Positions 43,463-53,352 of a stretch of 64,000 nucleotides of DNA are shown piece after piece (the stretch's first letter is position 1; the number at the start of each line of letters is the position of its first letter). The DNA comes from Pseudomonas lalkuanensis. GTDB taxonomy: Bacteria; Pseudomonadota; Gammaproteobacteria; Pseudomonadales; Pseudomonadaceae. The notes beneath the pieces were generated by a model. It was not told the DNA's origin. It was given only the letters and a program-made list of their open reading frames with translations, and did no database searches. The position numbers were made by a program, and so were the translations under genes. The stretch covers positions 3,204,001-3,268,000 of the forward strand of contig NZ_CP043311.1 of NCBI RefSeq assembly GCF_008807375.1. Direction: 5' to 3'.

Positions 43463-44508
43463 AGATGCATCTCCTCAACCAGCACCTTCACCAGTTCCGC
43501 CGCGGGCATCTCCCGCGCCAGCGGCGCGCCCTGCCCCGCCCATTGCACGGCGAAGTCGTTGCAGCCCTTGGCGCTGGCGGCGGCGTGCAGGGCCTTGGCG
43601 GCATCGTAGGTATTCGGGTAGTCCGGCAGGGCCGGGGCATCGGCAGTGTCGAGATCGGTCCAGAGGCGATTGACCATGCCACGGGCGGCGCGGCCGGAAA
43701 TGGCGGCGGTGATGCGCGTCTGGTGGGCACGCTCGCCTTTCAGGGCCGCGCGATAGGCGGCGTTGGCGGCGGATTCTGGGCACGGCACGAAAGCGGTACC
43801 CAGTTGCGCGCCCTGGGCACCCAGCGCCAGTACGGCACGGATGCCCTGCCCGTCCATGATGCCGCCGGCGGCGATCACCGGCAGGCGGCAGTTGCGGGCG
43901 ATCAGCCTCACCAGCGCCAGGGTGCCGATGCCAGCGTCGCCTTTCTCGGGCTCGAACACGCCACGATGGCCACCGGCCTCGATGCCCTGGGCCACGATGG
44001 CATCGACCCCCGCAGCCTCCACCAGGCGGGCCTCTTCCAGGCTCGTGGCGCTGGCCAGCAGGACGATACCGGCTGCCTTGAGCGCATCGATCCAGTCGCG
44101 GGAAGGCAGGCCGAAATGAAAGCTGACGACGGCCGGACGCTCATCAAGCAGCATCTGCACCATCTCCGGGTCGGCCAGGAAGCTCTTGTAGATCTCGCGA
44201 ATGCTGGCCGGCGGCTCGGCACCGAACTCGGCGAACAGCGGTCGCAAGTGTTCCAGCCAGGTGGCCTCACGCTCGGCGTCAGCCAAAGCCGGGCGATGGC
44301 AGAACAGGTTGACGTTGAAGGGGCGGCTGGTCAGGGCTCGGGTTTCCGCCAGCATGGCGCGGGCCTGGGCCGGAGTGCTGGCACCGATGCCGATGGAGCC
44401 CAGGGCGCCGGCATTGGACACGGCAGCCGCGAGGGCCGGGGTGGAAACACCCACCATGGGGGCCTGGATGATGGGGTGTTCGATGCCGAGCAATTGGGTG
44501 ATGGACAT
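43459..44508 (-). CDS. Nitronate monooxygenase family protein
   Basis: A 349-residue FMN TIM-barrel enzyme oxidising nitronates, such as propionate 3-nitronate or alkyl nitronates. Motifs are [38 protein letters not shown] with the catalytic His, and [31 protein letters not shown]. It is divergent from a LysR gene, with a perfect palindrome between them, so it is probably induced by that regulator. Confidence 0.9.
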   Translation of the reverse strand: MSITQLLGIEHPIIQAPMVGVSTPALAAAVSNAGALGSIGIGASTPAQARAMLAETRALTSRPFNVNLFCHRPALADAEREATWLEHLRPLFAEFGAEPPASIREIYKSFLADPEMVQMLLDERPAVVSFHFGLPSRDWIDALKAAGIVLLASATSLEEARLVEAAGVDAIVAQGIEAGGHRGVFEPEKGDAGIGTLALVRLIARNCRLPVIAAGGIMDGQGIRAVLALGAQGAQLGTAFVPCPESAANAAYRAALKGERAHQTRITAAISGRAARGMVNRLWTDLDTADAPALPDYPNTYDAAKALHAAASAKGCNDFAVQWAGQGAPLAREMPAAELVKVLVEEMHL

Positions 44509-44548
44509 GACGCAGCAACTCCGTTGTACGTGAAATCCTGGCCAATCT

Positions 44549-44594
44549 ATCTCAAATAGAGAATAATTTTAAGCATTCATTCTCTATTTGAGAT
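44549..44594. promoter_or_regulatory. LysR-type divergent operator, perfect 16-bp arms
   Basis: ATCTCAAATAGAGAAT (44549-44564) and its exact complement at 44579-44594 flank a 14-base AT-rich spacer. Each arm has a TCTC-n5-GAGA core that also satisfies the LysR T-N11-A rule. The right arm ends 8 bases before the LysR start, and the left arm lies 40 bases from the monooxygenase start. Confidence 0.85.
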
Positions 44595-44602
44595 CATTAG
44601 CC

Positions 44603-45478
44603 ATGGATCTATCCAGCCTGGAGATATTCCGCGCCGTGGCCCTGGAGCACAGCGTGACCCGTGCGGCCCAGCGCCTGCAGCGGGCGCAGTCCAACGTCAC
44701 CACGCGGATCCGCCAGCTCGAGGACGAGTTGGGGACGCCTCTCTTCCTCCGGGACGGCAAACGCATGACCCTGACCGATCGCGGCCAGGCCTTCCTCGAC
44801 TACAGCGAGCGACTGCTGGCCCTGGCGGACGAAGCGCGCCAGGCCATGCACCCGCAACAACCCGGCGGCCGCCTGCGCCTGGGCAGCATGGAAAGCACCG
44901 CCGCCAGTCGCCTGCCCGGCCCGCTCTCGCGCTTTCACGGCCAGTGCCCGGAGGTGGAACTGGAGGTGAGCACCGGCACCAGCCAGGCGCTGCTGGAAGG
45001 CGTGCTCGCCCGCCGCCTGGATTGCGCCCTGGTGGCTTGGCCGGAGGACAAGGGGCCCTGGCAAGAGGAAGTCGCCAGCCTCGGACTGGAGGCCCTGCCG
45101 GTGTTCGAGGAGGAGCTGCTGCTGGTACTGCCTGCCGGTCACCCGCCCGTGGACGGCCCTGCCGATGTCCGGGTCAACGGCCTGGCAGGCTTCGCCGAGG
45201 GCTGCACCTACCGGCAGATCGCCGAGAACTGGTTGTCCGCCGATGGGCGCCCGCAGCCGAAGGTGCAGCAGGTGGGCTCCTACCACGCCATCCTCGCTTG
45301 CGTGGCGGCCGGCTCCAGTGTCGGCATCCTGCCGCGCTCGGTACTGGAATTGCAGCGCGAGCCATCCCGCCTCCGCCAATTGCCGCTGATGCAGGTCCCT
45401 ACCCTGCTGGTCTGGCGCCAAGGCTACGCAACCGCCTCCTTCGAGGCGTTCCGCGAGGTACTGCGCAACGCCGGCTGA
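44603..45478 (+). CDS. LysR-family regulator
   Basis: A 291-residue LTTR. The N-terminal winged helix is [58 protein letters not shown] (about 1-58). The periplasmic-binding-protein-like effector domain follows, with [12 protein letters not shown] near the end. It resembles the PutR/CbbR-like group but is not assigned further. The likely target is the divergent nitronate monooxygenase and its own gene. Confidence 0.9.
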   Translation: MDLSSLEIFRAVALEHSVTRAAQRLQRAQSNVTTRIRQLEDELGTPLFLRDGKRMTLTDRGQAFLDYSERLLALADEARQAMHPQQPGGRLRLGSMESTAASRLPGPLSRFHGQCPEVELEVSTGTSQALLEGVLARRLDCALVAWPEDKGPWQEEVASLGLEALPVFEEELLLVLPAGHPPVDGPADVRVNGLAGFAEGCTYRQIAENWLSADGRPQPKVQQVGSYHAILACVAAGSSVGILPRSVLELQREPSRLRQLPLMQVPTLLVWRQGYATASFEAFREVLRNAG

Positions 45479-45492
45479 TGCTCGATGGCGGG

Positions 45493-45951
45493 TTACCCGG
45501 CCTGCCATTCCACCGGCTCACCGCTGTTGGCCCAGCCCTCGTGGCGTGGCAGGCCATCGTCCGGCAGGGTCAGCAATGGGTGCTTGGAGCGCACGAACAC
45601 ATAGCGATCCGGCTTGCCGCCGGCATCGCACTCGCGGTCCAGGGTCGGGACGTGGACCAGCTCGAAATCCGGGAAGCTGTCCACGTGCAGGTACATGTGG
45701 CAACCGCATTCCGAGCAGAAATAGCGATGACAGGTGGACTTGGAATGGAAGCACTTGAGCTTGCCGGCATTGGCGGTGATCTTGAAGGCATTTCGGTCCA
45801 CTACCGCGATGATCGCCATGGCGCCGCCGCAGGTGTCAGTGCAATCGGTGCACAGGCAGTAATGCACTTCCGCAGGTCGGGCGCTGTATTCGTAGCGCAC
45901 CGGGTTGTCGTCGCACCGGCAGCCGCCGACCGCCTTGAATGACTCGGTCAT
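45493..45951 (-). CDS. GFA/CENP-V family zinc protein
   Basis: A 152-residue protein of the glutathione-dependent formaldehyde-activating family. The zinc cysteines are in GGCRCDD, HYCLCTDCTDTCGGA and CHRYFCSECGCHMYL. The ATG at 45951 has GGGAGAAC upstream. Many members act as S-(hydroxymethyl)glutathione or xenobiotic-conjugate enzymes, but function here is not proven. It converges on the LysR gene. Confidence 0.85.
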   Translation of the reverse strand: MTESFKAVGGCRCDDNPVRYEYSARPAEVHYCLCTDCTDTCGGAMAIIAVVDRNAFKITANAGKLKCFHSKSTCHRYFCSECGCHMYLHVDSFPDFELVHVPTLDRECDAGGKPDRYVFVRSKHPLLTLPDDGLPRHEGWANSGEPVEWQAG

Positions 45952-46125
45952 GACCGTTCTCCCATCGAAGTTGAACCTGACGCCCGCGCCGGAGCGTGCC
46001 GGCATGCACCGGCGAGGGCCTGGTTCGTGGATGTGGGAAGAACGCCGGGAAACCGCCCCGGAGCGGGCCTTTGGCCGCGCAGGTACGGATCAGGTGTACC
46101 TCACCGCTGCATTGTTCAGATTAGT

Positions 46126-47295
46126 TCAGAGCCTGCCGTGCAGCGCCTTCTCGAAGATGCGGCTGTAGGTTTGCGCGTCGTACGGCACCGGGTTGGTGCC
46201 CGCCGAGGGATCGACTTCCGCCATCCGCCCGACCTGTTCGATACGCGCGTCATCGATGCCGATTTCCCCGAGGCTATGGGGAATATCCAGCTCGCTGCGC
46301 AGGTTCACCACCCAGTCGAGCACGCCAGCGAAACCCGCCTTGGACAGCCCGAGGTAACGGGCCAGACGAGCCATGGGGCCTTCGATGTGGGCGCGGTTGG
46401 CCTGCAGCACGTAAGGCATCAGCACCGCATTCAGCAGGCCGTGGTGGGCGTCATAGAGTGCGCCGAGGGGATGGGCCAGGGCATGCATGGCGCCGAGACC
46501 GCGCTGGAATGCGGTGGCGCCCATGCTGGAAGCCACCAGCATCTGCAGCCGGGCTTCCACGTCGCTGCCCTTGGCGGTGGCCCGTGGCAGGTAGTCCTTG
46601 ACCAGGCGCATGCCCTCCAGGGCGATGCCCTCGGCCATCGGGTGGTAAAGCGGCGAGCAGTAGGCTTCCAGGCTATGGGACAGGGCATCCATGCCGGTCG
46701 CGGCGGTGATTTTCGGCGGCAGCCCGACGGTGAGTTCCGGGTCGAGGATGACGATGGCCGGCAGCATGCGGGCGTGGAAGATGATGCGTTTGACGTGTGC
46801 CTGGTCGTCGGTGATGACCGCCGCGCGCCCCACTTCGGAACCGGTGCCCGCGGTGGTGGGAACGGCGACTACCGGCGCCATGCCCGCCACGTTGACCCGC
46901 GAGGCGTTGTCACCGACATCTTCGAAGTCCCACAGCGGACGGTCCTGCCCCACCATCAGCGCGATGGCCTTGCCGGCGTCCAGTGCCGAGCCGCCACCGT
47001 AGGCGATCACGCCGTCGTGCCCGCCGGCCTTGAAGGCCGCCACGCCATCCATCACGTTCGGCCCGGTGGGGTTGCCCTTGATCTGATGGAAGAGTCCGGC
47101 CTTGAGCCCCGAATCGCGGCATTGGCGCAGGGCCGCGTCGATCATTGGCATCGCGGCAAGGCCCGGGTCGGTGACCAGTAGCGGTGCGCGCATGCCCAGT
47201 TCGCGGCAAGCCGCGTCCAGATCGGCGATGCGGCCGGCGCCGACGCGCACCGAGGTCGGGTAGTTCCAGTTCATGCGGAAGTGGCTCAGGTCCAT
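46126..47295 (-). CDS. Iron-containing alcohol dehydrogenase
   Basis: A 389-residue group III ADH. The nucleotide segment is VIAYGGGSALDAGKAIAL. The metal ligands lie in TGMDALSHSLEAYCSPLYHPMAEG and GAMHALAHPLGALYDAHHGLLNAVLMPYVL. The ATG at 47295 (MDLSHFRMNWNYPTSV) is 8 nt after the ALDH stop. Together they would oxidise a primary alcohol to an acid, or reduce an aldehyde. Confidence 0.9.
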   Translation of the reverse strand: MDLSHFRMNWNYPTSVRVGAGRIADLDAACRELGMRAPLLVTDPGLAAMPMIDAALRQCRDSGLKAGLFHQIKGNPTGPNVMDGVAAFKAGGHDGVIAYGGGSALDAGKAIALMVGQDRPLWDFEDVGDNASRVNVAGMAPVVAVPTTAGTGSEVGRAAVITDDQAHVKRIIFHARMLPAIVILDPELTVGLPPKITAATGMDALSHSLEAYCSPLYHPMAEGIALEGMRLVKDYLPRATAKGSDVEARLQMLVASSMGATAFQRGLGAMHALAHPLGALYDAHHGLLNAVLMPYVLQANRAHIEGPMARLARYLGLSKAGFAGVLDWVVNLRSELDIPHSLGEIGIDDARIEQVGRMAEVDPSAGTNPVPYDAQTYSRIFEKALHGRL

Positions 47296-47303
47296 GGCGC
47301 GCC

Positions 47304-48695
47304 TCACAGGCTGGTCTTGAAGTGGAAGGACTTGGGCCGGGTCAGGTGCTCGTAGCCCACCCGCGACAGGGTGCAACCCCGCCCGGATTGCTTGACGCCG
47401 GTCCAGGCCAGTGCAGGGTCCAGGTAATCGCAGCGGTTGAGGAACACTGTGCCCGCCTCTACCCGGTCGGCCAGCGCCAGGGCAACGGCTTCATCCTGGC
47501 TGAAGATGGCGGCAGTCAATCCGTAGGGACTGTCGTTCATCAAGGCCAGCGCCTCTTCGTCGTCGCGCACCTTCTGGATGCCCACCACCGGGCCGAAGGA
47601 TTCCTCGCTCATCACCCGCATGCCGTGGTGGACACCGGTCAGCACCTGCGGCGCCAGGTAGGCGCTGCCGGGCTCGTCCCGCGCGAAAGCGGTCGGGTCC
47701 AGATGGGCCCTGGCGCCCTGCCCCACGGCTTCGCGGATCTGCGCCCGGACGAACTCCGCCGCTTCCGCCCGGACCAGCGGCCCCAGAGTGGTTTCCGGAT
47801 CGTCGGAACGCCCGAGGCGATACTGGCCCACCAGCGCCACCGCTTGCTCGACGAAGTCGTCGAAGAGATCGGCATGCACGTAGATGCGTTCGATACCGCA
47901 GCAGGACTGGCCGGAATTGAAGAACGCACCGTCGATGGCCGTCTCCACAGCGTGCGCGAGGTTGGCGTCGGCCCGCACGTAGGCCGGGTCCTTGCCACCC
48001 AGCTCCAGCCCGGTGCTGATGAAGCGTCCGGCAGCGGCCCGCTCGACCATGGCGCCGCCCGCCACCGAGCCGGTGAAGGCGACATGGCGAACCGGCTCGG
48101 CCTGGATCAGTTGCTCGGTGTCGCCGTGAGTCAGGTGCAGGTACTGCAGCACACCGGCAGGCAGGCCCGCCTCGGCGAAGGCTTCGACCATGCGCTCGGC
48201 GCAGAGCGGCGTCTGGGCGGAATGCTTGAGCAGCACGCAGTTGCCCGCCAGCAGCGCCGGCACCACGGCGTTCACGGCAGTCAGGTAGGGGTAGTTCCAG
48301 GGCGCGATGACCAGCGCCAGCCCGAGGGGTTCGCGGCGGATCATTCGGGTGAAGCCAGGTTTGTCCGGCAGGCGGATATCAGCCAGGGCGTCTTCGGCGA
48401 TGTCGGCCATCCAGGTGGCGCGTTCGACGAAGCCGCGAATCTCACCCGGCGCATAGCGGATCGGCCGCCCCATCATCCAGCAGAGCTCTTCCGCCAGTTG
48501 CGCCTCGCGGGCGGCGAAGGCGGCTATCGCGCGGCGGGTGATGGCCACACGCTCGGCAACCGGGACGCCCTTCCACTTCCCGCGCGCGGCTTCGGCCCGC
48601 TCCAGTGCGGCGGCGATCTCCACTGACGAGGTCCAGGGCCGTTCGACGTAGACAGAGCCATCGATGGGTGAAAAGGTCTGCAACAGCTTGCTCAT
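47304..48695 (-). CDS. NAD(P)-dependent aldehyde dehydrogenase
   Basis: A 463-residue ALDH. The general-base Glu is in STGLELGGKDPAYV, and the nucleophilic Cys is in FFNSGQSCCGIERIYVH. The N-terminal catalytic Asn segment is IAPWNYPYLTAVNAVVPALLAGN. It lacks roughly 20-30 N-terminal residues typical of betaine-type ALDHs, which is normal for the succinate-semialdehyde-like branch. In an operon with the iron ADH. Confidence 0.9.
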   Translation of the reverse strand: MSKLLQTFSPIDGSVYVERPWTSSVEIAAALERAEAARGKWKGVPVAERVAITRRAIAAFAAREAQLAEELCWMMGRPIRYAPGEIRGFVERATWMADIAEDALADIRLPDKPGFTRMIRREPLGLALVIAPWNYPYLTAVNAVVPALLAGNCVLLKHSAQTPLCAERMVEAFAEAGLPAGVLQYLHLTHGDTEQLIQAEPVRHVAFTGSVAGGAMVERAAAGRFISTGLELGGKDPAYVRADANLAHAVETAIDGAFFNSGQSCCGIERIYVHADLFDDFVEQAVALVGQYRLGRSDDPETTLGPLVRAEAAEFVRAQIREAVGQGARAHLDPTAFARDEPGSAYLAPQVLTGVHHGMRVMSEESFGPVVGIQKVRDDEEALALMNDSPYGLTAAIFSQDEAVALALADRVEAGTVFLNRCDYLDPALAWTGVKQSGRGCTLSRVGYEHLTRPKSFHFKTSL

Positions 48696-48744
48696 GGAGC
48701 GATCCCCCTGGATTGTCTGCCTTCATTCAGCCTGGCCAGCGCGC

Positions 48745-49551
48745 CTACTGGCCGAAGACTTCCTTGAACAGCGCCTGCATGTCGGCCCATGAATTTTCAT
48801 CGGCCACCTTGCTGTAGCCCAGGTCCGGCCCCTTCTCGCTGCCGTGGCCGGCATGGCTCAGGCGATCGGCGTCCGGATTGCTGAAACTGTGCTTGGCCTT
48901 GGGCTGGATCACGACCCGGTAATCCGCCTGGGCCTTGTCGAACTCGTCCTTGAAGGTGTTGACCGACGCCATGGGCACCAGGGTGTCCTGCTCGCCATGC
49001 TCCACCAGCACCTTGGCCTTGACCGCGCCCGGCTTGGCCGCCGAGGTAGCGGCCAGCACGCCGTGGAAGCTGACGACCGCAGCCAGGGGCACGCCTTCGC
49101 GGGCCATGTCGAGCACCACCTTGCCGCCAAAGCAGTAGCCGATGGCGGCAAGCTTGTCGGGATCGGTCTGGGGCTGGGCCTTCAGCAGATCGAGGCCGGC
49201 GAGGAAGCGGGCCTTGGCCGCCGGCGCACTGGCCAGAGCCGCCTGCATGAACGCCTGGGCATCGGCCGGGTGCTCGGTGTTCTTGCCGTCGCCGTACATG
49301 TCGATGGCCAGGGCGCTGTAGCCAAGGGCGGCGAGGTCGCGGGCGCGGCGCTTGCTGTAGTCGTTGAGGCCCCACCACTCGTGGACCACTATCACCCCCG
49401 GACGCTTGCCGGTGATGGCGTCGTCGTAGGCGTAGTAACCGATCAGGGACGTGCCGTCCGGGGCCTTGTAGGGGATTTCACTGGTCTTGATTTCAGCCTG
49501 GACGAGGCTGGCGCCGAGGAGCAGCGCCAGCAACAGGGCGATTCTGGACAT
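48745..49551 (-). CDS. Secreted dienelactone hydrolase family protein
   Basis: A 268-residue alpha/beta hydrolase with a signal peptide (about 1-19, MSRIALLLALLLGASLVQA). The triad is C140 in IGYCFGGK, Asp in VEHGEQDTLVP and His in AKHSFSN. HEWWGLN is the family motif. Export to the periplasm distinguishes it from cytoplasmic ClcD-type enzymes. The substrate is uncertain. Confidence 0.88.
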   Translation of the reverse strand: MSRIALLLALLLGASLVQAEIKTSEIPYKAPDGTSLIGYYAYDDAITGKRPGVIVVHEWWGLNDYSKRRARDLAALGYSALAIDMYGDGKNTEHPADAQAFMQAALASAPAAKARFLAGLDLLKAQPQTDPDKLAAIGYCFGGKVVLDMAREGVPLAAVVSFHGVLAATSAAKPGAVKAKVLVEHGEQDTLVPMASVNTFKDEFDKAQADYRVVIQPKAKHSFSNPDADRLSHAGHGSEKGPDLGYSKVADENSWADMQALFKEVFGQ

Positions 49552-49655
49552 GCAGCTTTCCTCCAACCGGAAGTGAGAAGAACGACTGCATCCAGTGTCG
49601 CGCGTTTGCCGGATTTCGCCAGCGATCCCTGCGAAGATCCGTGCTGAACGTCAAT

Positions 49656-49747
49656 TGTGGAGGCGATTTCAATCACCATGCGGACCGCAGGCTCGTCTAT
49701 CCACACCTCAAGCCGCGCTGCCCTTGGCAAATGAACTCGCCCCCACA
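49656..49747. repeat. REPIN-like double palindrome
   Basis: Ends tgtggaggcg and cgcccccaca in inverted orientation around a gcggaccgcagg core. It fills the gap between the hydrolase and TRIC genes. Confidence 0.65.
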
Positions 49748-49771
49748 GGAAACGCGCCCCAGGGGTTCGCC

Positions 49772-50395
49772 TCAGTCCCGGTCGAGCAGGTGGAAGCGCG
49801 GCAGCGAGAGCCGCCAGTGGATGGCCGCCAGGCGGATCAGCAGCACCACCAGCATCGCCGCCGCAGTGACCAGCCACCCGGGCAGCGCCACCTCGCGCAA
49901 GGCCAGGAAGACCAGGGAACCGGCGATGCAGGCGATGGCGTAGATCTCCTTCTGGAAGATCAGCGGCACCTCGTTGCAGATGATGTCGCGCAATACGCCA
50001 CCCCCCACGCCAGTGATCACCCCCATGATTACCGCCGTGCCCGGCTGCAGGTTGTGCTGCAGGGCGACTTCGGTGCCGTAGACGGTGAACACCGCCAGGC
50101 CGAAGGCGTCCGCCAGCAGCAGGCCGGTTTCGTTGATCGGCCGGGTCAGGCGAACCCAGATCACCGTGCCCACGGCAGCCAGGGAGGCGACCAGGATGTA
50201 GGTGTCGTCACGGATCCAGCTCACCGGGTGGTTGCCGAGGATGACATCACGCAGCGTGCCGCCGCCCAGGGCAGTGATGATGGCGATCACCAGCACGCCG
50301 AACAGGTCCATGGATTTGCGCCCCGCCATCAGGGCCCCCGTGATGGCGAAGACCGCTACGCCGAACAAGTCCGAGAGGTAGAAGAGTTTCTCCAT
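49772..50395 (-). CDS. TRIC/YadS-type membrane channel (UPF0126)
   Basis: A 207-residue protein with seven hydrophobic segments and two inverted Gly-rich repeats, ITALGGGTLRDVILG and ITGVGGGVLRDIIC, typical of the trimeric intracellular cation channel family. Prokaryotic members conduct monovalent cations. It follows gor by 6 nt, so it is probably in the same transcript. Confidence 0.9.
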   Translation of the reverse strand: MEKLFYLSDLFGVAVFAITGALMAGRKSMDLFGVLVIAIITALGGGTLRDVILGNHPVSWIRDDTYILVASLAAVGTVIWVRLTRPINETGLLLADAFGLAVFTVYGTEVALQHNLQPGTAVIMGVITGVGGGVLRDIICNEVPLIFQKEIYAIACIAGSLVFLALREVALPGWLVTAAAMLVVLLIRLAAIHWRLSLPRFHLLDRD

Positions 50396-50401
50396 TCGAG
50401 A

Positions 50402-51760
50402 TCAGGCACCCACCGGGGTGCGCATGGTCACGAACTCTTCGGCGGCGGTGGGATGCACGCCGATGGTGTCGTCGAAAATGCGCTTGGTAGCACCGGCCTT
50501 GAGCGCGACGGCCAGCCCCTGGACGATTTCGCCGGCATCCGGCCCGACCATGTGGCAGCCGAGGACGCGATCGGTTTCGGCGTCCACCACCAGCTTCATC
50601 AGGGTGCGCTCCTGGTTCTCGGTCAGGGTCAGTTTCATGGGCCGGAAGCGGCTCTCGAAAATCTTCACCTTATGCCCGTTGGCGCGCGCTTGCTGCTCGG
50701 TCAGGCCAACCGTGCCGATGTTGGGCAGGCTGAACACGGCGGTGGGAATGTGCTGATAGTCCACCGGACGATATTCCTCGGGCTTGAACAGGCGGCGGGC
50801 CACGGCCATGCCTTCGGCCAGGGCGACCGGCGTGAGCTGCACGCGGCCGATCACATCGCCCAGGGCAAGGATGGACGGTTCGGTGGTCTGGAACTGCTCG
50901 TCCACCTTGATGAAGCCGCGCTCGTCCAGCTCGACGCCGGTGGTTTCCAGGCCCAGGCCATCGAGCATCGGGCGGCGTCCGGTGGCGTAGAACACGCAGT
51001 CGGTTTCCAGGTGGCGGCCATCCCGCAAGGTGGCCAGCAGGCTGCCGTCGGGCTGTTTCTCGATGCTGGCGATATCGGCGTTGAATTGCAGGTTCATACC
51101 CTTCTTGCCCAGCTCGTCGCGCAGGTGCGTGCGCACGGCGTCGTCGAAGCCGCGCAGGAACAGCTCGCGACGATAGAGCAGCGTGGTCTGGGCGCCCATG
51201 CCGTGGAAGATGGAAGCGAATTCGACGGCGATGTAGCCGCCGCCCACCACCAGCACGCGCTTGGGCAATTGTTCGAGGAAAAAGGCTTCGTTGGAGCTGA
51301 TGGCGAACTCGCGCCCGGGAATGTCGGGGATCTGCGGCCAGCCGCCCGTGGCGATGAGAATGTTCCTGGCGCTGCAACGCTGGCCGGCGACTTCCACGGT
51401 GTGCGGGTCCACCAGCCGTGCGTGGCCTTCCAGCAGGGTGACGCCGCTGTTGACCAGCAGGTTGCGGTAGATGCCGTTGAGGCGGTGGATTTCGCGGTTC
51501 TTGTTGGCGATCAGGGTGGGCCAGTCGAAGCCGGCTTCATCGAGGCTCCAGCCGAATCCCTTGGCCTGCTCGAAGTCTTCGGCGAAGTGGGCGCCGTAGA
51601 CCAGCAGCTTCTTCGGCACGCAGCCGACGTTGACGCAGGTGCCGCCCAGGTAGCGGCTCTCGGCGACGGCCACGCGGGCTCCGAAGCCGGCCGCAAAGCG
51701 CGCCGCACGCACACCGCCGGAACCGGCACCTATGACGAAGAGGTCGAAGTCGTAAGCCAT
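50402..51760 (-). CDS. gor: Glutathione reductase
   Basis: A 452-residue FAD enzyme reducing GSSG with NADPH. The redox pair C42/C47 is in [16 protein letters not shown] and NADPH folds are seen as [13 protein letters not shown] and [15 protein letters not shown]. The C-terminal [14 protein letters not shown] has the catalytic His/Glu. Upstream lies a divergent VOC gene, as in other pseudomonads. Confidence 0.95.
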   Translation of the reverse strand: MAYDFDLFVIGAGSGGVRAARFAAGFGARVAVAESRYLGGTCVNVGCVPKKLLVYGAHFAEDFEQAKGFGWSLDEAGFDWPTLIANKNREIHRLNGIYRNLLVNSGVTLLEGHARLVDPHTVEVAGQRCSARNILIATGGWPQIPDIPGREFAISSNEAFFLEQLPKRVLVVGGGYIAVEFASIFHGMGAQTTLLYRRELFLRGFDDAVRTHLRDELGKKGMNLQFNADIASIEKQPDGSLLATLRDGRHLETDCVFYATGRRPMLDGLGLETTGVELDERGFIKVDEQFQTTEPSILALGDVIGRVQLTPVALAEGMAVARRLFKPEEYRPVDYQHIPTAVFSLPNIGTVGLTEQQARANGHKVKIFESRFRPMKLTLTENQERTLMKLVVDAETDRVLGCHMVGPDAGEIVQGLAVALKAGATKRIFDDTIGVHPTAAEEFVTMRTPVGA

Positions 51761-51855
51761 GGCAAGTCTCCAGAAATCAAGCCGCCAGCATACCGGAAGA
51801 TCTGTCTCTGACCAGTTGCCGGGCCTATTCTTGAGGCATCGAGAAGGAGATTCCC

Positions 51856-52284
51856 ATGCGCCCCACCCTCACCCATGTGGCCCTTCATGTACCGGAGCTC
51901 GAGCCCTGCATCCGCTTCTATGCGGACTTCTGCGGGATGCGCGTCATCCACGAGCGTGCCGCCAAGGGTTCGAAGATCGTGTGGATGGCCGAACCCGGCA
52001 AGGAACACCAGTTCATCTTCGTGATCATGCCCGGAGGCCACGACCGCCACCTCGCCGCCGACGACTACAGCCACTTCGGCTTCGCCGTTGACAGCCGCGA
52101 ACGGGTCGACGCCATCGCCGCCCAGGCCGAGGCGGTGGGTTGCCTGATCTGGCCACCCCGGGATGAACCCTATCCCGTGGGCTACTACTGTGGCCTGCGC
52201 GACCCGGCAGGCAACTATGTGGAATTCAGCTATGGCCAGCCGCTGGGGCCGGGGCCGGGGTCGGAGGCGATGCCGATCCCGTAG
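51856..52284 (+). CDS. VOC family (glyoxalase/dioxygenase-like) protein
   Basis: A 142-residue single VOC domain. Putative metal ligands are H in [26 protein letters not shown] in SHFGFAVDS and E in [13 protein letters not shown]. It is similar in place and size to the gene beside gor in P. aeruginosa. It could be a lactoylglutathione-lyase-like or ring-cleavage-like enzyme; activity is not assigned. Confidence 0.82.
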   Translation: MRPTLTHVALHVPELEPCIRFYADFCGMRVIHERAAKGSKIVWMAEPGKEHQFIFVIMPGGHDRHLAADDYSHFGFAVDSRERVDAIAAQAEAVGCLIWPPRDEPYPVGYYCGLRDPAGNYVEFSYGQPLGPGPGSEAMPIP

Positions 52285-52299
52285 CGCGGGGTGTCATTC

Positions 52300-52394
52300 C
52301 CTTGCAGGAGCGAATTTATTCGCGAAGGACAGCGGAGCTGTCCCGATTGATGCAACCGTCGGTCTGCATTCGCGAGTGAATTCGCTCCCACATA
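52300..52394. repeat. REPIN-like element
   Basis: Left part gcaggagcgaatttattcgc, right part gcgagtgaattcgctcccac, inverted, between the VOC gene and the galU terminator. Confidence 0.6.
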
Positions 52395-52422
52395 GCCTCC
52401 ACATGACTTCTCTGCCGCCGAC

Positions 52423-52448
52423 AAAAAGGCCGCCCGAAGGCGGCCTTT
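52423..52448 (-). terminator. Terminator of galU
   Basis: Perfect 10-bp stem AAAGGCCGCC/GGCGGCCTTT with CGAA tetraloop; read leftward it ends in a T run. It is 18 bases past the galU stop. Confidence 0.9.
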
Positions 52449-52465
52449 CCACTGGCGTGGCCCGA

Positions 52466-53305
52466 TCAGTAGGCCTTGCCGGTCTTGTACAGGTTCTCGA
52501 AGCAGTAGTTGGTCGCTTCGATGTAGCCTTCCGCGCCACCGCAGTCAAAACGCTTGCCCTTGAACTTGTAGGCCAGCACGCAGCCGTCCTGGGCCTGCTT
52601 CATCAGGGCGTCGGTGATCTGGATTTCGCCGCCTTTGCCCGGCTCGGTCTGTTCGATCAGGTCGAAGATGTCCGGAGTCAGGATGTAACGACCGATGATC
52701 GCCAGGTTGGACGGGGCGTCTTCCGGCTTCGGCTTTTCCACCATGCTGTTCACGCGGAAGATGTCGTCGCGGATCATCTCGCCGGCGATCACGCCGTACT
52801 TGGAGGTTTCTTCGCGCGGTACTTCCTGAATGGCGACGATGGAGCAGCGGAACTGGTTGTACAGCTTGACCATCTGGGTCAGCACGCCGTCACCTTCCAG
52901 GTTCAGGCACAGGTCGTCCGCCAGGACCACGGCAAAGGGCTCGTCGCCGATCAGCGGGCGACCGCTGAGGATGGCGTGGCCCAGGCCCTTCATTTCCACC
53001 TGACGGGTGTAGGAGAAGCTGCACTCGTCGATCAGGCGACGGATGCCGACCAGGTATTTCTCCTTGTCGGTGCCCTTGATCTGGTGCTCCAGCTCGTAGC
53101 TGATGTCGAAATGGTCTTCCAGGGCGCGCTTGCCACGGCCTGTAACGATGGAGATCTCGCTGAGGCCAGCGTCCAGGGCCTCTTCAACGCCGTACTGGAT
53201 CAGCGGCTTGTTGACCACTGGCAGCATTTCCTTGGGCATCGCCTTGGTGGCCGGCAGGAAGCGGGTACCGTAACCGGCGGCGGGAAACAGGCATTTCTTG
53301 ATCAT
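52466..53305 (-). CDS. galU: UTP-glucose-1-phosphate uridylyltransferase
   Basis: A 279-residue nucleotidyltransferase making UDP-glucose. The pyrophosphorylase motif is FPAAGYGTRFLPATKAMPKEMLP, and the sugar-site residues VVEKPKPEDAPSNLAIIGRY and the C-terminal CGGAEGYIEA are present. It lies 47 nt downstream of ugd, the next enzyme on UDP-glucose, and the pair supplies UDP-glucuronate for cell-surface glycans. Confidence 0.96.
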   Translation of the reverse strand: MIKKCLFPAAGYGTRFLPATKAMPKEMLPVVNKPLIQYGVEEALDAGLSEISIVTGRGKRALEDHFDISYELEHQIKGTDKEKYLVGIRRLIDECSFSYTRQVEMKGLGHAILSGRPLIGDEPFAVVLADDLCLNLEGDGVLTQMVKLYNQFRCSIVAIQEVPREETSKYGVIAGEMIRDDIFRVNSMVEKPKPEDAPSNLAIIGRYILTPDIFDLIEQTEPGKGGEIQITDALMKQAQDGCVLAYKFKGKRFDCGGAEGYIEATNYCFENLYKTGKAY

Positions 53306-53352
53306 TTCGATCCTTTGGGGTGGGTGTTATGGCGAATTGCCGCGCAGTCTAA

